45,493 nucleotides of DNA. Source: a virus. The notes beneath the pieces are model-generated. The model ran no database searches. It was given only the letters and a program-made list of their open reading frames with translations, and was not told where the DNA came from. Shown here in pieces: positions 26,670-36,175 of the stretch; positions within the stretch are counted from its first letter, which is position 1, and each line of letters opens with the position of its first letter. Position numbers and translations under genes: made by a program. The stretch is from IMG/VR virus record IMGVR_UViG_3300046535_000304, positions 1-45,493 of that record, one strand, 5' to 3'.

Positions 26670-27920
26670 TTAGTAACCGACAGGAACAGCGAGATTGTCG
26701 ATGTAGCTGCACGCTGCGGGATTCGACACGTAGGTCTGCATTCCGACCACCATGTAGAAGATTTCCGCAGTAGCCACACCACCCGACGGTCCACGAATCT
26801 CGAAGATTTTCCGACCATCAGTGGTATAGAATCCGATGGGGAGAATCTCTGCGCGGCCCCACACTTCATCTACGACAAGATCAATACGGGTCTTGTCCCA
26901 GTTGAATGATGGAGTAGCCGCAGCACCAGCGAGCTGCATTGAACCACCGAAGTACATATTCAGTGATTCTTCTTTCGCAGCCTTCTGAATGATGGACACC
27001 AACTGTCCAATCTCTTCATAAGCCTGCATCTGACAGGGGTGCAGCCACGCGCGCGGAGTGATGGAATTCTCGATACCCACACGATTCCCGATCTTGTTGA
27101 TAGCAAGACGAGGAAGCGGAAGAGTAAGCGCAGCACCACCACCATTAACGCGATTCGCACGAATCTCTGGAGTAGTGCTACGGCTAAAGCCGAGCCATGT
27201 TCCAGCAGATGCGTTTGAATGATGATAGGGAACACCAAACAGAGCAGGAAGCGAAGCTGGAGCCGCGAGTCCAGCAGTCACAATCTTATCTGTCGGTGCA
27301 ACCGCAGCAATCTGGGGAGTGATGGAAATGGTCTTGTTTTCCACATCCCACTGAGTGATGGTTCCGCTACCACGATTGATAGCGAGTGCAGCATCCCACA
27401 CCTGAACAGTCTGACCGAAACGCATCAGACGCGCACCGAATCCATCGGTGGTCAGAGTGATGACATTGCTACCACCAGCAGGAGTATCAGTGGTAACAAC
27501 ACCAATGACACCATCACCAGTCTGCATCATCTGGCTATCCAGCTGACGACGCATTTCATCAAGTGCAGTCGCAGTCAGTCTGCGAACTGAATTGACGATT
27601 GCCTTGCGTGCATCATCAGTAGCCCACTGAGTCAGTTTGGTGTATTCAATGTTCTCAGAGAGAAACACTGAATTGAGAACCGCCTTATCGAAAGTCGGCC
27701 CACCACCACGTCCCAGATCACCACCATCGGGGTTGAAATACTGGAACGAACCACCGGGACGCAGTTCCAGAGGAACACGCATCTGACGGTGAGAGATCTT
27801 CTCAACATCACGCTTCTTGATGTTTGCGAAGAACTTGTCGTCGCGCTCAAACAGAACTCGAACTTTAGGAATGACCTTTTCGAGTTCTGTAGCAGCAACC
27901 TGTGCTTCTACAACAGCCAT
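26670..27920 (-). CDS. major capsid protein (HK97 fold)
   Basis: 416 residues with a GGAG site before ATG 27920. Starts MAVVEAQVAATELEKVIPKV, then an EKISHRQMRVPLELRPGG segment. An N-arm/E-loop type region (RGGGPTFDKAVL), ATDDARKAIVNSVRRLTATALDEM spine-like helix and an A-domain-like C-terminus (FYTTDGRKIFEIRGPSG) fit the HK97 family. It directly follows the acidic scaffold gene and precedes head-completion genes. Confidence 0.85.
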   Translation of the reverse strand: MAVVEAQVAATELEKVIPKVRVLFERDDKFFANIKKRDVEKISHRQMRVPLELRPGGSFQYFNPDGGDLGRGGGPTFDKAVLNSVFLSENIEYTKLTQWATDDARKAIVNSVRRLTATALDEMRRQLDSQMMQTGDGVIGVVTTDTPAGGSNVITLTTDGFGARLMRFGQTVQVWDAALAINRGSGTITQWDVENKTISITPQIAAVAPTDKIVTAGLAAPASLPALFGVPYHHSNASAGTWLGFSRSTTPEIRANRVNGGGAALTLPLPRLAINKIGNRVGIENSITPRAWLHPCQMQAYEEIGQLVSIIQKAAKEESLNMYFGGSMQLAGAAATPSFNWDKTRIDLVVDEVWGRAEILPIGFYTTDGRKIFEIRGPSGGVATAEIFYMVVGMQTYVSNPAACSYIDNLAVPVGY

Positions 27921-27929
27921 TTTTATCTC

Positions 27930-29210
27930 CTAGTCACTCATCAACACGTCAAGTGTGGACATATTCTTAGGAATGTCCGATGCCTTTCTAATCTTTCCAC
28001 CTGATGAGGGGCCAGTGGAGCGGCCATTTGATGTCGTTGGACTCTTCTTAGGAGTCAATTCGATTGTTTCTTCTTCACTACTAGAACGACGACCTAATCC
28101 CTTCAAAGCATTATTGCGGGCCGTTTTGATTACTGACGGCAACAGTGTTTTCGCTTTGCTGAGATAGGCTGACTTGATTTTGTCGGTCGAATCTTTATCA
28201 AAATTCTTCTCGTAGGCTTTTTCCCACAGTCTATCCAGTAGACCGCGGAATCGAGTGTCCTTACTGATAAGATTCTCAAGTGTTTCATGAGCTTCATTGA
28301 CTGCGTGTCCCTTCACGTAATCAGTCATCGTTCCTCTCGGATCGATGTTCTGACTAATCGTGGATTTCAGGACATTATCAGCCTTAGTTTGGAGATCCGA
28401 GCGCGTATTCTCGAACGCACCCATGAATCTACTACGTTCCTCCTGCTGAATCTGATTCCTTCTCTGAATCTCATCAGGAGGAATTTGACGCGATAAATTC
28501 TGAGGCGGAACGAAATTCTGTGAACCAAATACAAATTGATTCAGAATGTTCGCAGCAGATGTGAGAGGTGCGCCCTGATCTCCTAGCTGTCTACCTTCTC
28601 GTACCATCGTGATGATAGTGTCCTTAATGACATTACCAAGCACATGATAGTATGCCTGCTGATCTACGCGACGGAGAGCTGGAAGATAGTTATCAGCAAT
28701 CTTATAGAAAGCTTCCTGACTCTCCGTTTTAGCTGCTGCCAGTAGAGTGGAGATATCCCCACCCATGATCTGACCTTCAACACCATCAAGGATGCGCGCT
28801 TTCTCAACGGCTACTTTCGCATCATTGACTGTAGGAAATACTTCCGTGAACTGTTGCTCACGATAGTATGCCTTTTCAAGATACGGAAAGTCCTTAAATA
28901 ATGTCGGATACTTTTTGAGGATTTCTTTCCTACGAACCGGCGTAGTTAATTCAAGATCCTCCTCTTTTGGACCTTCCAGTTCTTCTTCCAGTTCCTTTAG
29001 TTCATCGACTTCCTCGTCCTGCTCTTCAGAATCTTCAGAAGTCTCTCCAGATTCCGAAGATTCTTTTCGAGTTGGAGTAATGTCGAGAGTCTCGTCGGGT
29101 TCTTCTGCATTGAGTAGCTCAAGAGTCTCTAGATTATCATCGATTCCGCCACCTAAATCTGATTCAGGTGCGAAGGATGGATATTGAATATTACTGAATA
29201 GTCGGTGCAT
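27930..29210 (-). CDS. scaffolding-like protein
   Basis: 426 residues from ATG 29210, chosen because GAGGGA lies 6 nt upstream; the ATG at 29222 has no such site. It overlaps the portal 3' end by 20 bp. Residues 20-90 are very acidic and Ser-rich (SSESGETSEDSEEQDEEVDE), the middle is helical, and the C-terminus is basic and Ser-rich (SGGKIRKASDIPKN). An acidic, helical protein between portal and capsid is the usual place and make-up of a scaffold. Confidence 0.75.
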   Translation of the reverse strand: MHRLFSNIQYPSFAPESDLGGGIDDNLETLELLNAEEPDETLDITPTRKESSESGETSEDSEEQDEEVDELKELEEELEGPKEEDLELTTPVRRKEILKKYPTLFKDFPYLEKAYYREQQFTEVFPTVNDAKVAVEKARILDGVEGQIMGGDISTLLAAAKTESQEAFYKIADNYLPALRRVDQQAYYHVLGNVIKDTIITMVREGRQLGDQGAPLTSAANILNQFVFGSQNFVPPQNLSRQIPPDEIQRRNQIQQEERSRFMGAFENTRSDLQTKADNVLKSTISQNIDPRGTMTDYVKGHAVNEAHETLENLISKDTRFRGLLDRLWEKAYEKNFDKDSTDKIKSAYLSKAKTLLPSVIKTARNNALKGLGRRSSSEEETIELTPKKSPTTSNGRSTGPSSGGKIRKASDIPKNMSTLDVLMSD

Positions 29211-31590
29211 TTTGTCCCTCATTCATTTGAACCCCTGCATTTTGCTGCGAGGGTTGTTGTGGATTGGCAGGTCCACCCGGTCCTGCTTGTGGTGGTGGCA
29301 TTCCTTGCGTCATCTGCATAAACATATCTTTATGCATCTTCATGTGAAGTAATACGTTCTCATAACCGGCAGGATTCTCTAATTTACAGAGTCTACCGGC
29401 GTCAGATACCAACCACCGTCTGCACACATCTGCTTCTAACGGATGATCGTCTACCTCGAATTCCGCTTGTACACTCGGAATACGCTGAACAGGCGGAGGT
29501 GGCGGTGCTCCCATCATCATCGCCTGCTGAATCTGCATCGGATCAGTTGGAACTTCGATTGGTTCAGAGTTAATTAACTGCTGAATCTCCTCATACTGCT
29601 TAACTCTATCATCTTCACCAGGAATCACATAATCATTGATTCCGATAGCCCGTTTCAAGAAGGGCATATTCTCAGGAGATGAGAGTGACGAGGTGATTCC
29701 TTCATTATTGATTTGAAGCAATTCCATGATTGCATCTTTCTGCTGATTCCAAGTAATCGGCAGATTCTCATTTGCTTCAATCTCAATATTTCCAATCTTA
29801 CCCTGTAATTCCGCCATGCGAATGAACACATTGATGAAATTACCGAATTCGTCCTTCTTTACTTGCTTCTCGTCGTCTTTCATTTCCTTGATGTACATCG
29901 GAATGACTTTCCCATGCACATTCTTCCACCAGTACAGGAGCATCTTCCATGTGGACTGCAAGCGTTGTAATGCTTGCGCGCGTGACATGGAGTATTCAGA
30001 TGCCGTCCTAGATCCAGACATCTGCCCACCGAACAGACTAGGAAGTGCGCCTGAGACTACTTGACCGAGTTCCTGAATCTTAGTAGCAAATGGTAGAACT
30101 TCCTGACTCAGAGTGGCAGTTTTGACTTCGTAGAATCCTTCTGAGAGTGGTTTCCCCGATTTCGGTGTCGCAGGGTAGATACCACCAGGAATAACTTCGG
30201 ACTGAGCGTATGCGTGGAAATTGAGAACTTTTGGGTCCGCAAAGGTCTGTGGAATACCATGTTCCACTGTCTGAACAACGAGCGAAATAAGATCGTTAGT
30301 GATATCCTGTACCGAAGTGAGAAGTAGACCAATTGGATCGAAATGCAGATAATCCGATAAAGGATTATGGGTGAGCGTCCAGCAATCGTCAAGAGCTTCT
30401 GTACACGCGCTCGCAACTTGGTCATTGACGACTACGACTTTCACACCTTTTGGGTACTTTTTCTGCATCTCTTCGCATTCATCTTTATCTAACACATTGA
30501 ATGCGGAGGGACGTAACCAACAATTGCGCACTGTGACGTTATGAATGGGCCATTCACCACGATACTGAGGTGAGATGCGACCCCACTGTTCATACTGATC
30601 GTATGAACTCATTGACTGTTTAGTAATCTTCTCTCTCAGTTCAGGATATTTCTCCAGAATAGTTGCGTAGTGTGTTTCGTAGCTGTAAATCAGGTATGGA
30701 CACTCTGATTGATTACGTGCGTATACGGGAACCTTAACAAAAAGTCCACCATATACTTCCATGCAAATACGTGACTTCGGATGCGATGTAACTCCGACTA
30801 ATCTCGTTACAGTGAGAGTGGACTGATCCTTCTGGGGAGTAACCATGTTTCCACATGATTGACATTCCTCCATCTCTTCAGGATCTTCCGGCATGAATTC
30901 ATCAGTAATCGGTTCTTCCGGTTCAGGAATTTCAGCACCAGGAGGCTGCTGTACTCCCTGAAACATATTAGCTACGTACTCCTGCTGCATCTGTTCTTCA
31001 GGCGTGAGAGTTTTATCTCCCATTTCAGCCTGACACATGGGACACGTAGAGATTTCGTGTTCCTCCTGAAATTCCTCGTACTTCTTCTCTTCGTATGTTC
31101 CGTATTCTTCCGATTCCTTCGGATACGTGTAACACGCAGTCATTCCTTCAGTGACATGAATGAATAGTGCGTGAAGCCACAGAAGTGGCATATCATTATG
31201 TTTGAATACTAATTCGGCGATCTTATTTCCTGCTTTGGCGGTTGTACAATCCAGAGGATTGTCTGCGTCATCAGGATAACAAACAACAGGAGGAACAGTA
31301 ACGCTAAGAGCAGCGATAATAGATTCCAGATACGCGCGATAGATGTTGATGGGTTTGTCGTAGAAACCCTGATCGCCGTCCTGACCTGCTCTCTCAGCTT
31401 CCGGTACGCGCCAATCATGTGCTACCTCCGAGTAGTAAACATGCTGCACGTTTTCCCAAAGTAATTTCAGACGACGCCAAGTTCTGATCTGACGATCGCG
31501 CACAGCTCTATCTTCATCGTCGAAGTGATCGACAATGTGCTTGAACTGACGTTTCAGATCTTCTGTTAGTTCTTCTTCGTGTTTAGCCAT
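29191..31590 (-). CDS. portal protein with zinc-ribbon insertion
   Basis: 799 residues, podovirus portal type: KPINIYRAYLESIIAALSVTVPP near 79-101 and FDPIGLLLTSVQDITNDLISLVVQTVEHGIPQ-type clip/stem helices in the middle. The C-terminus is Pro/Gln-rich (from about 730), with the crown helices ahead of it. Residues 183-246 carry CPMC and CQSC pairs, which suggest a zinc-binding insertion of about 60 residues with a very acidic loop. This insertion is not a usual portal feature. Confidence 0.85.
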   Translation of the reverse strand: MAKHEEELTEDLKRQFKHIVDHFDDEDRAVRDRQIRTWRRLKLLWENVQHVYYSEVAHDWRVPEAERAGQDGDQGFYDKPINIYRAYLESIIAALSVTVPPVVCYPDDADNPLDCTTAKAGNKIAELVFKHNDMPLLWLHALFIHVTEGMTACYTYPKESEEYGTYEEKKYEEFQEEHEISTCPMCQAEMGDKTLTPEEQMQQEYVANMFQGVQQPPGAEIPEPEEPITDEFMPEDPEEMEECQSCGNMVTPQKDQSTLTVTRLVGVTSHPKSRICMEVYGGLFVKVPVYARNQSECPYLIYSYETHYATILEKYPELREKITKQSMSSYDQYEQWGRISPQYRGEWPIHNVTVRNCWLRPSAFNVLDKDECEEMQKKYPKGVKVVVVNDQVASACTEALDDCWTLTHNPLSDYLHFDPIGLLLTSVQDITNDLISLVVQTVEHGIPQTFADPKVLNFHAYAQSEVIPGGIYPATPKSGKPLSEGFYEVKTATLSQEVLPFATKIQELGQVVSGALPSLFGGQMSGSRTASEYSMSRAQALQRLQSTWKMLLYWWKNVHGKVIPMYIKEMKDDEKQVKKDEFGNFINVFIRMAELQGKIGNIEIEANENLPITWNQQKDAIMELLQINNEGITSSLSSPENMPFLKRAIGINDYVIPGEDDRVKQYEEIQQLINSEPIEVPTDPMQIQQAMMMGAPPPPPVQRIPSVQAEFEVDDHPLEADVCRRWLVSDAGRLCKLENPAGYENVLLHMKMHKDMFMQMTQGMPPPQAGPGGPANPQQPSQQNAGVQMNEGQNAPTIQ

Positions 31591-32105
31591 TATGCGAATG
31601 CCGGCCTTCTGCGTGCATTCTGTCTACCCGCAAGAATAGAATCCGCGAGTGAACTAGATGGTCCTAAACCAGAATTAAATCCACCGAATGGATTGTTCTG
31701 TGGTGGAGGAGTTGGTTGAACTACTGGACCTTCAGGAGTCTGAGGAGTTCCTACTTTACTAAGTTGGGATTCGGCAGCAGTTCTACCTACATCACCTAAT
31801 GCTTTACCAAGCATTCCAACTTTACCGGCTCCTCCCATACCTGCGGCACCTTTAAGTAACTTGGCACCTACACCGGATGATGGACCGATTCCTTTTAATG
31901 CTCCACCAGCCACAGCACCAGTACCAGCACCGATACCACCAGAAATAAGAGCATCCTTCCAGCTACCGCCGGAGACTTTGGTATCCAGCGCACTTAGTCC
32001 TCCCTGCAATGCCATACCGAGCGGGATACCCACTCCAGGTATAGCCATAGCTGCATAGGGTGCAACTTTTAATCCGATTTTACCGAGAGTTTTCCAGAAT
32101 CCCAT
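31590..32105 (-). CDS. Ala/Gly-rich hydrophobic virion protein
   Basis: 171 residues. The first 105 are Ala/Gly-rich with hydrophobic helices (APYAAMAIPGVGIPLGMALQ, SGGIGAGTGAVAGGAL); the rest is Pro/Asn-rich and disordered. TAATG coupling with the portal gene. The composition resembles phage glycine-zipper or injection-channel proteins. Function inferred. Confidence 0.6.
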   Translation of the reverse strand: MGFWKTLGKIGLKVAPYAAMAIPGVGIPLGMALQGGLSALDTKVSGGSWKDALISGGIGAGTGAVAGGALKGIGPSSGVGAKLLKGAAGMGGAGKVGMLGKALGDVGRTAAESQLSKVGTPQTPEGPVVQPTPPPQNNPFGGFNSGLGPSSSLADSILAGRQNARRRPAFA

Positions 32106-32107
32106 GA

Positions 32108-32827
32108 CTAGTACCGTTGCCTTTGCATGGTGAGTGATCGTGGATCAAATGCATGTTTAGCTAGTGGAGCCGCACCGACAGTAGGAACATTTCTCTGAAC
32201 AGGTGCCACTGCCTGATTCGGATTATTCTGACCAGCTAAATATGATTGAAATGCTGAGAGTAATGCAGGGTCAACTCCACTGAAGAAACCAGACTGACCC
32301 CCACCCATGTTAGGATTATATGTTGGACCTAATCCACCACTATCATCCCCACCACCCATATCGTATCCACCTGCTGGTGGACCACCAGTACGCGTCCATG
32401 CAGGAGTAACGATTCCAGTACGATAGTTCATTCCTAAGTCAAGGACTTCACCGAATGGAGTAAGGAATGTACCATTACCGGCTAATTTCGTTGCACCATT
32501 CTGTGAAAGCCATGCGTCAGTTCCCGCCTGACTTTTAGTACCAGAACTCATCCATGCGTCGCGCCACTGTTCGCGTGTCTGCCCATTTAATGTTCCGTCG
32601 TGGCCTACATTAACTGGTTCCTGCTGCTGGTTATTATTATTGTTATTGTCGTTATTGTTATTATCTTCTGGTGGTTTAGGCGGTTCAGGTGTAGAACTAG
32701 ATGCCGGTGGAGTAGTCGGAGTATTCGGTGCAGTGGTTGGACCGATTCCACTGTTAGGTGTTTGAGCAGGCTGCGCCCACGCACTATCAGGTTGTCTACG
32801 TCCGCCGCGCCCAATCTGTACAGCCAT
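32108..32827 (-). CDS. Gly/Pro/Asn-rich low-complexity protein
   Basis: 239 residues. Disordered N-terminus with a poly-Asn tract (EDNNNNDNNNNNNQQQEP) at about 54-71, then a short ordered region WRDAWMSSGTKSQAGTDAWL, then Gly-rich again. No family. It lies next to the portal-adjacent hydrophobic gene, so it may be a virion component. The ATT/GTT repeats that encode Asn are a small triplet repeat. Confidence 0.6.
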   Translation of the reverse strand: MAVQIGRGGRRQPDSAWAQPAQTPNSGIGPTTAPNTPTTPPASSSTPEPPKPPEDNNNNDNNNNNNQQQEPVNVGHDGTLNGQTREQWRDAWMSSGTKSQAGTDAWLSQNGATKLAGNGTFLTPFGEVLDLGMNYRTGIVTPAWTRTGGPPAGGYDMGGGDDSGGLGPTYNPNMGGGQSGFFSGVDPALLSAFQSYLAGQNNPNQAVAPVQRNVPTVGAAPLAKHAFDPRSLTMQRQRY

Positions 32828-32833
32828 GATTAC

Positions 32834-33025
32834 CTACACTGTCACTTTAGACAGATATGCCCACACACCCAGGATTTTAAGTAACCAGATGATCACGACT
32901 ACAATGACGAACACATTGAGAATGCGTAAGATGGTCGCATCAATGTATGGACGACCATATGTATTGATGAGTGCGAGTACCACACCGACTACAATCAATA
33001 CCAAGATTACTGTGATGAGCGGCAT
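32834..33025 (-). CDS. two-pass membrane protein, Thivi_2564-like, candidate holin
   Basis: 63 residues with two hydrophobic helices: MPLITVILVLIVVGVVLALI and ILNVFVIVVVIIWLLKIL, joined by NTYGRPYIDAT. This matches the pattern of small Thivi_2564-type membrane proteins. A two-helix protein of this size in a phage late operon could be a holin. No endolysin lies beside it, so the role is uncertain. Confidence 0.65.
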   Translation of the reverse strand: MPLITVILVLIVVGVVLALINTYGRPYIDATILRILNVFVIVVVIIWLLKILGVWAYLSKVTV

Positions 33026-33342
33026 TATTTTGCCTCCGCAACACCGAGTTCTTTTTCCAAGTCTGCGATTTCTTTCGCCTTCTCTTTCATTAGTGCGGCT
33101 TTCTTTGCATCTTCAGCTTCTAACATCTGTTGACGCATACGCCACGGAGTGAACTGAGGAACTATTGGTTTGAATTCCTCAGTGGAAACTTGAGGTGGCT
33201 CGACCTTATCCTTGTCCAAGAGACGGTGGAGTAATTCTTTACGCTCAACTTCACTCCTATGGAGTGATTCACGCAAGACCTCGCACGTTTCACATGGCAC
33301 ATCAGATAGGCCGAACCACTTATATAGAAGTTGTTTAATCAT
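33025..33342 (-). CDS. small coiled-coil protein with CxxC pair
   Basis: 105 residues. Starts MIKQLLYKWFGLSDVPCETC, then a long charged helix with EVLRESLHRSEVERKELLHRLL, a Pro-rich break and a second helix. Only one CxxC, so a zinc site would need a partner. It lies between TerL and the membrane protein; a spanin-like or terminase-associated role is possible but unproven. Confidence 0.6.
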   Translation of the reverse strand: MIKQLLYKWFGLSDVPCETCEVLRESLHRSEVERKELLHRLLDKDKVEPPQVSTEEFKPIVPQFTPWRMRQQMLEAEDAKKAALMKEKAKEIADLEKELGVAEAK

Positions 33343-34998
33343 TTAGTTCCTAGAATGACGATATCTAGCTACTGGACGAACAGTCTCTGAATCTGACTCA
33401 ATCTTCTGCATGTTCCGATAAAAAGCCGTCCAATCCTGATTCGCTTCCAGTTGCTTGATAAGATTCTCTTGTTTCTCAACTTTCTTAAACTCCTCAGCGG
33501 AGTCCTCAAAGAATCCTTCTGCTGCATCAACCAGATATCGTAATCCGTCAATTGGATCGTCACCTTCAAACTCCGCGATATCTTCAGCAGGTTTGTTGCC
33601 CTTCGGCTTATCGTATGAACACGCCTTAATCGCCTCAATCAAGATGGGACACGCATCTCTGAATATCTGTAATTTCGGGATATTCATCTCTGGTTCAGGC
33701 GGTGTAAAGGAATTCATGTATGAGTGATACTCATTGATTCCTCGATTGCGCATGATCCACATTGCGTATTCTTCAGAGTATTCAGGGATCTCGGTAGGAT
33801 TCACATACTTCTGATGCCATCTCAGATATTCATGGATTAGCATCTTGCCTGCGATTCGACTACCAGGACTATTATTAGAAAGCTCGATTGAGATTCCCAG
33901 TTCACTCTCTATCTGCTGTTGAATCGTCTGTTCCTGCCCACGATCCTGTCCAGCAGACTTGCAAAATCGTACCAAGCGGGGGCTTTCCTTATCAATATGT
34001 AACTTGACGTACGGTGCCCACTCAGCAATCTTGGTTTTCGTCCAATACTGTTCACGATAAATGTATATTCGTCGATTTGGACTAATAGCTGCATAACCAA
34101 TCCATGTCATTGCAGTATAGCCCCAATCGCCTATGACGATGCGCGGCCACCACGATGGGATGTCAAAAGAATCGACCACATGGATGGCGTTATCTGGCTC
34201 ATCGTCGTATTTATGGTCGCGGAATTCGTCGAATACTTGCCCCTGATACGCGTCCCAATCACCCTGTAATTTGGCTTTCCTCTCAGCCTCAATAGTAATA
34301 CCTTGTAGACTCTGTTTGTACGTCGGATCGATATACTGATTGTCCTCCAGGGTGGAATGAATGTAGATTCTTTTATTTCCACCCCTTCCATGAATGATTA
34401 CTCCGCCTTTTGGTGCGGGCTTAATGAGTCGTTTGTAGACCCATGTATGTCCGATACCACCCGGCATTCCAGCGGCACGTATAATAGCGGGCAGCTCAGG
34501 CACGGGCGAGCGCACCCTCTGAAATCCAATGTACAGATAAATCCATTCGGTGATGCTAGTAAGTTCGTCAGGAGTGAAGAGATTGATTTGCATCGAATCG
34601 TATTTATGCACATCATCTTCATTCTCACAATGACCTAGAAAGATCATTGATCCTTCATTACTTGGTCCATACTTTGTACTAGTTCCAGTTCCGTACTGAT
34701 CTTCACGCGGAAATGTCCAGCACATCTCTGACTTATTTAGGGTCGCTCCAAATCTTCTATACAGTTCACGAGAACGGGGGATGATTTCATTCCTTAGTTC
34801 AGGGAAAGTACGACGTAGAAACACCTGCTTGAATTTGGGGTGTTCATGCCAGCGATGTACGATACCGTACAGAAGCAAGACATCACTCTTACCTGATCCA
34901 GCACCACCTCCATATAGAGCTTCTTTGATGGAGGTGGGAATGGATAGAAAGATTTCTTGCTTAGGTTCTGGCTTCCATTCATTCGGGTTTCTACTCAT
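33343..34998 (-). CDS. terL: terminase large subunit
   Basis: 551 residues. Walker A GGGAGSGKS (30-38), an arginine-rich FLRRTFPELRNEIIPRSREL segment, Walker B LFTPDELT with D144 and E145, and an RNase H-type nuclease that begins VIGDWGYTAM with D291. A later acidic residue in DPIDGLRYLVDA probably completes the nuclease site. It is the ATP-driven DNA packaging motor and headful or site-specific nuclease. The C-terminus is basic. No clear Shine-Dalgarno site is seen upstream. Confidence 0.95.
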   Translation of the reverse strand: MSRNPNEWKPEPKQEIFLSIPTSIKEALYGGGAGSGKSDVLLLYGIVHRWHEHPKFKQVFLRRTFPELRNEIIPRSRELYRRFGATLNKSEMCWTFPREDQYGTGTSTKYGPSNEGSMIFLGHCENEDDVHKYDSMQINLFTPDELTSITEWIYLYIGFQRVRSPVPELPAIIRAAGMPGGIGHTWVYKRLIKPAPKGGVIIHGRGGNKRIYIHSTLEDNQYIDPTYKQSLQGITIEAERKAKLQGDWDAYQGQVFDEFRDHKYDDEPDNAIHVVDSFDIPSWWPRIVIGDWGYTAMTWIGYAAISPNRRIYIYREQYWTKTKIAEWAPYVKLHIDKESPRLVRFCKSAGQDRGQEQTIQQQIESELGISIELSNNSPGSRIAGKMLIHEYLRWHQKYVNPTEIPEYSEEYAMWIMRNRGINEYHSYMNSFTPPEPEMNIPKLQIFRDACPILIEAIKACSYDKPKGNKPAEDIAEFEGDDPIDGLRYLVDAAEGFFEDSAEEFKKVEKQENLIKQLEANQDWTAFYRNMQKIESDSETVRPVARYRHSRN

Positions 34999-35010
34999 TG
35001 AACTGATTGA

Positions 35011-35463
35011 TTAGAACTGGATTGGACCCATACTACGTCCACCATTAATTCCAGTATTCTTCATCTTCATTCGCTGTAACCACTGTTGGATTCCTGCCTG
35101 ATCTCCCTGCCCCATTGCCTCTGTATTTCCTACAGGTAAATCAGGCATAGGAGTTACAGGCATATTTGGATCAATCGGCTGTTGGCCCATCATTGGTGGC
35201 TGCTGCTTCATCATACCACCGAATTTACCCATCATTCCACCCATCTGTGGCATGGACTGATTCATTCCCTGACCTATTCCCATAGGTTGCATCTGAGAGA
35301 ATGATGGACCAATCCCTTTCATTCCGGGTGGTGCAAATTTCTGCGCGGCATTAGCTGCACCCTGCGCCATGCCATTCATCTTCTGCACACCCGGTAATTT
35401 CTGTACCTGCTGCCCAACTTTCTTGGCAGCTTTTACAGGATTGAGCATGTCCATCATTCCCAT
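35011..35463 (-). CDS. Met/Gln/Gly-rich virion protein
   Basis: 150 residues, with a short N-terminal helical part (NPVKAAKKVGQQVQKLPG) and a long Met/Gln/Gly/Pro-rich middle (GGMMGKFGGMMKQQPPMMG). No domain. It lies between a putative peptidase-like gene and TerL. Low-complexity proteins like this recur in this operon and may be packaged or act as head fillers. Confidence 0.6.
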   Translation of the reverse strand: MGMMDMLNPVKAAKKVGQQVQKLPGVQKMNGMAQGAANAAQKFAPPGMKGIGPSFSQMQPMGIGQGMNQSMPQMGGMMGKFGGMMKQQPPMMGQQPIDPNMPVTPMPDLPVGNTEAMGQGDQAGIQQWLQRMKMKNTGINGGRSMGPIQF

Positions 35464-35467
35464 TGTG

Positions 35468-36175
35468 CTACTTCTTTCCTTTATGCCACGTCGTTACTGA
35501 TTCGAGAGATTTAGTACCGAGTGGTGCAGCAGGATAGTACCACAGCGAATTATCCACTGGACCGGCGTAATTAAACACCAGCTTTGCATTAGGAGATGCA
35601 CTATCCTGAATACAATCGTATACGCCCGGCGCAGTTCCACCTGATGGAACTAACAGCATGATCGCATCGACTGCGTGTCCATTAAACTGGTTCTGTCCGG
35701 GGTTCTTCTTGATGTGTCCCCACGCAGGATGCATCTTCTTATGCAGTTCTTCGCATCCAGCTTCCATGAACAATCCACAACCAGATGCAGTTGCAAGATT
35801 GAATGAACCAGAGTTCAGAACATGGTTCAGAATATCCAATGGATTCGCGTTTGGATTCGGCTGTTCAGTGCCAGGATCAGGAGGATCTACTACAACATCT
35901 GATGGAACCAGATAGTAATCATCGACTTGATGACGCGCGACTCCATCTGACCGCAAGATCAGGAAACCACGTACAGTCATCTTAGTGTAGCCGTCACATT
36001 CAACAGTGACTTCTGCACCGTTCTCGTCTACGACTCCATCAGGGATTGTAATGAACTGTCCCGCTCGTCCACCTGCATCGACATTCGGCACACCGACACC
36101 AACGAATCCACCATCATGGCGCAGAGTGACACGCGCTTCTAATGGACTACAATAGATCTGAAACTTGTGCGGCAT
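35468..36175 (-). CDS. two-domain virion-operon protein, possible hydrolase
   Basis: 235 residues. Residues 1-100 form a beta-sandwich-like domain; a Pro-rich linker (about 98-112) leads to a C-terminal domain with SGCGLFMEAGCEELHKK (C133, C141), WGHIKKNPGQNQ, FNGHAVDAIMLL (H167, D170) and VYDCIQDS. The Cys-then-His order might be a cysteine-peptidase-like site, and the gene is the best lytic-enzyme candidate I can offer. The evidence is weak. Start overlaps the previous stop by one base. Confidence 0.6.
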   Translation of the reverse strand: MPHKFQIYCSPLEARVTLRHDGGFVGVGVPNVDAGGRAGQFITIPDGVVDENGAEVTVECDGYTKMTVRGFLILRSDGVARHQVDDYYLVPSDVVVDPPDPGTEQPNPNANPLDILNHVLNSGSFNLATASGCGLFMEAGCEELHKKMHPAWGHIKKNPGQNQFNGHAVDAIMLLVPSGGTAPGVYDCIQDSASPNAKLVFNYAGPVDNSLWYYPAAPLGTKSLESVTTWHKGKK

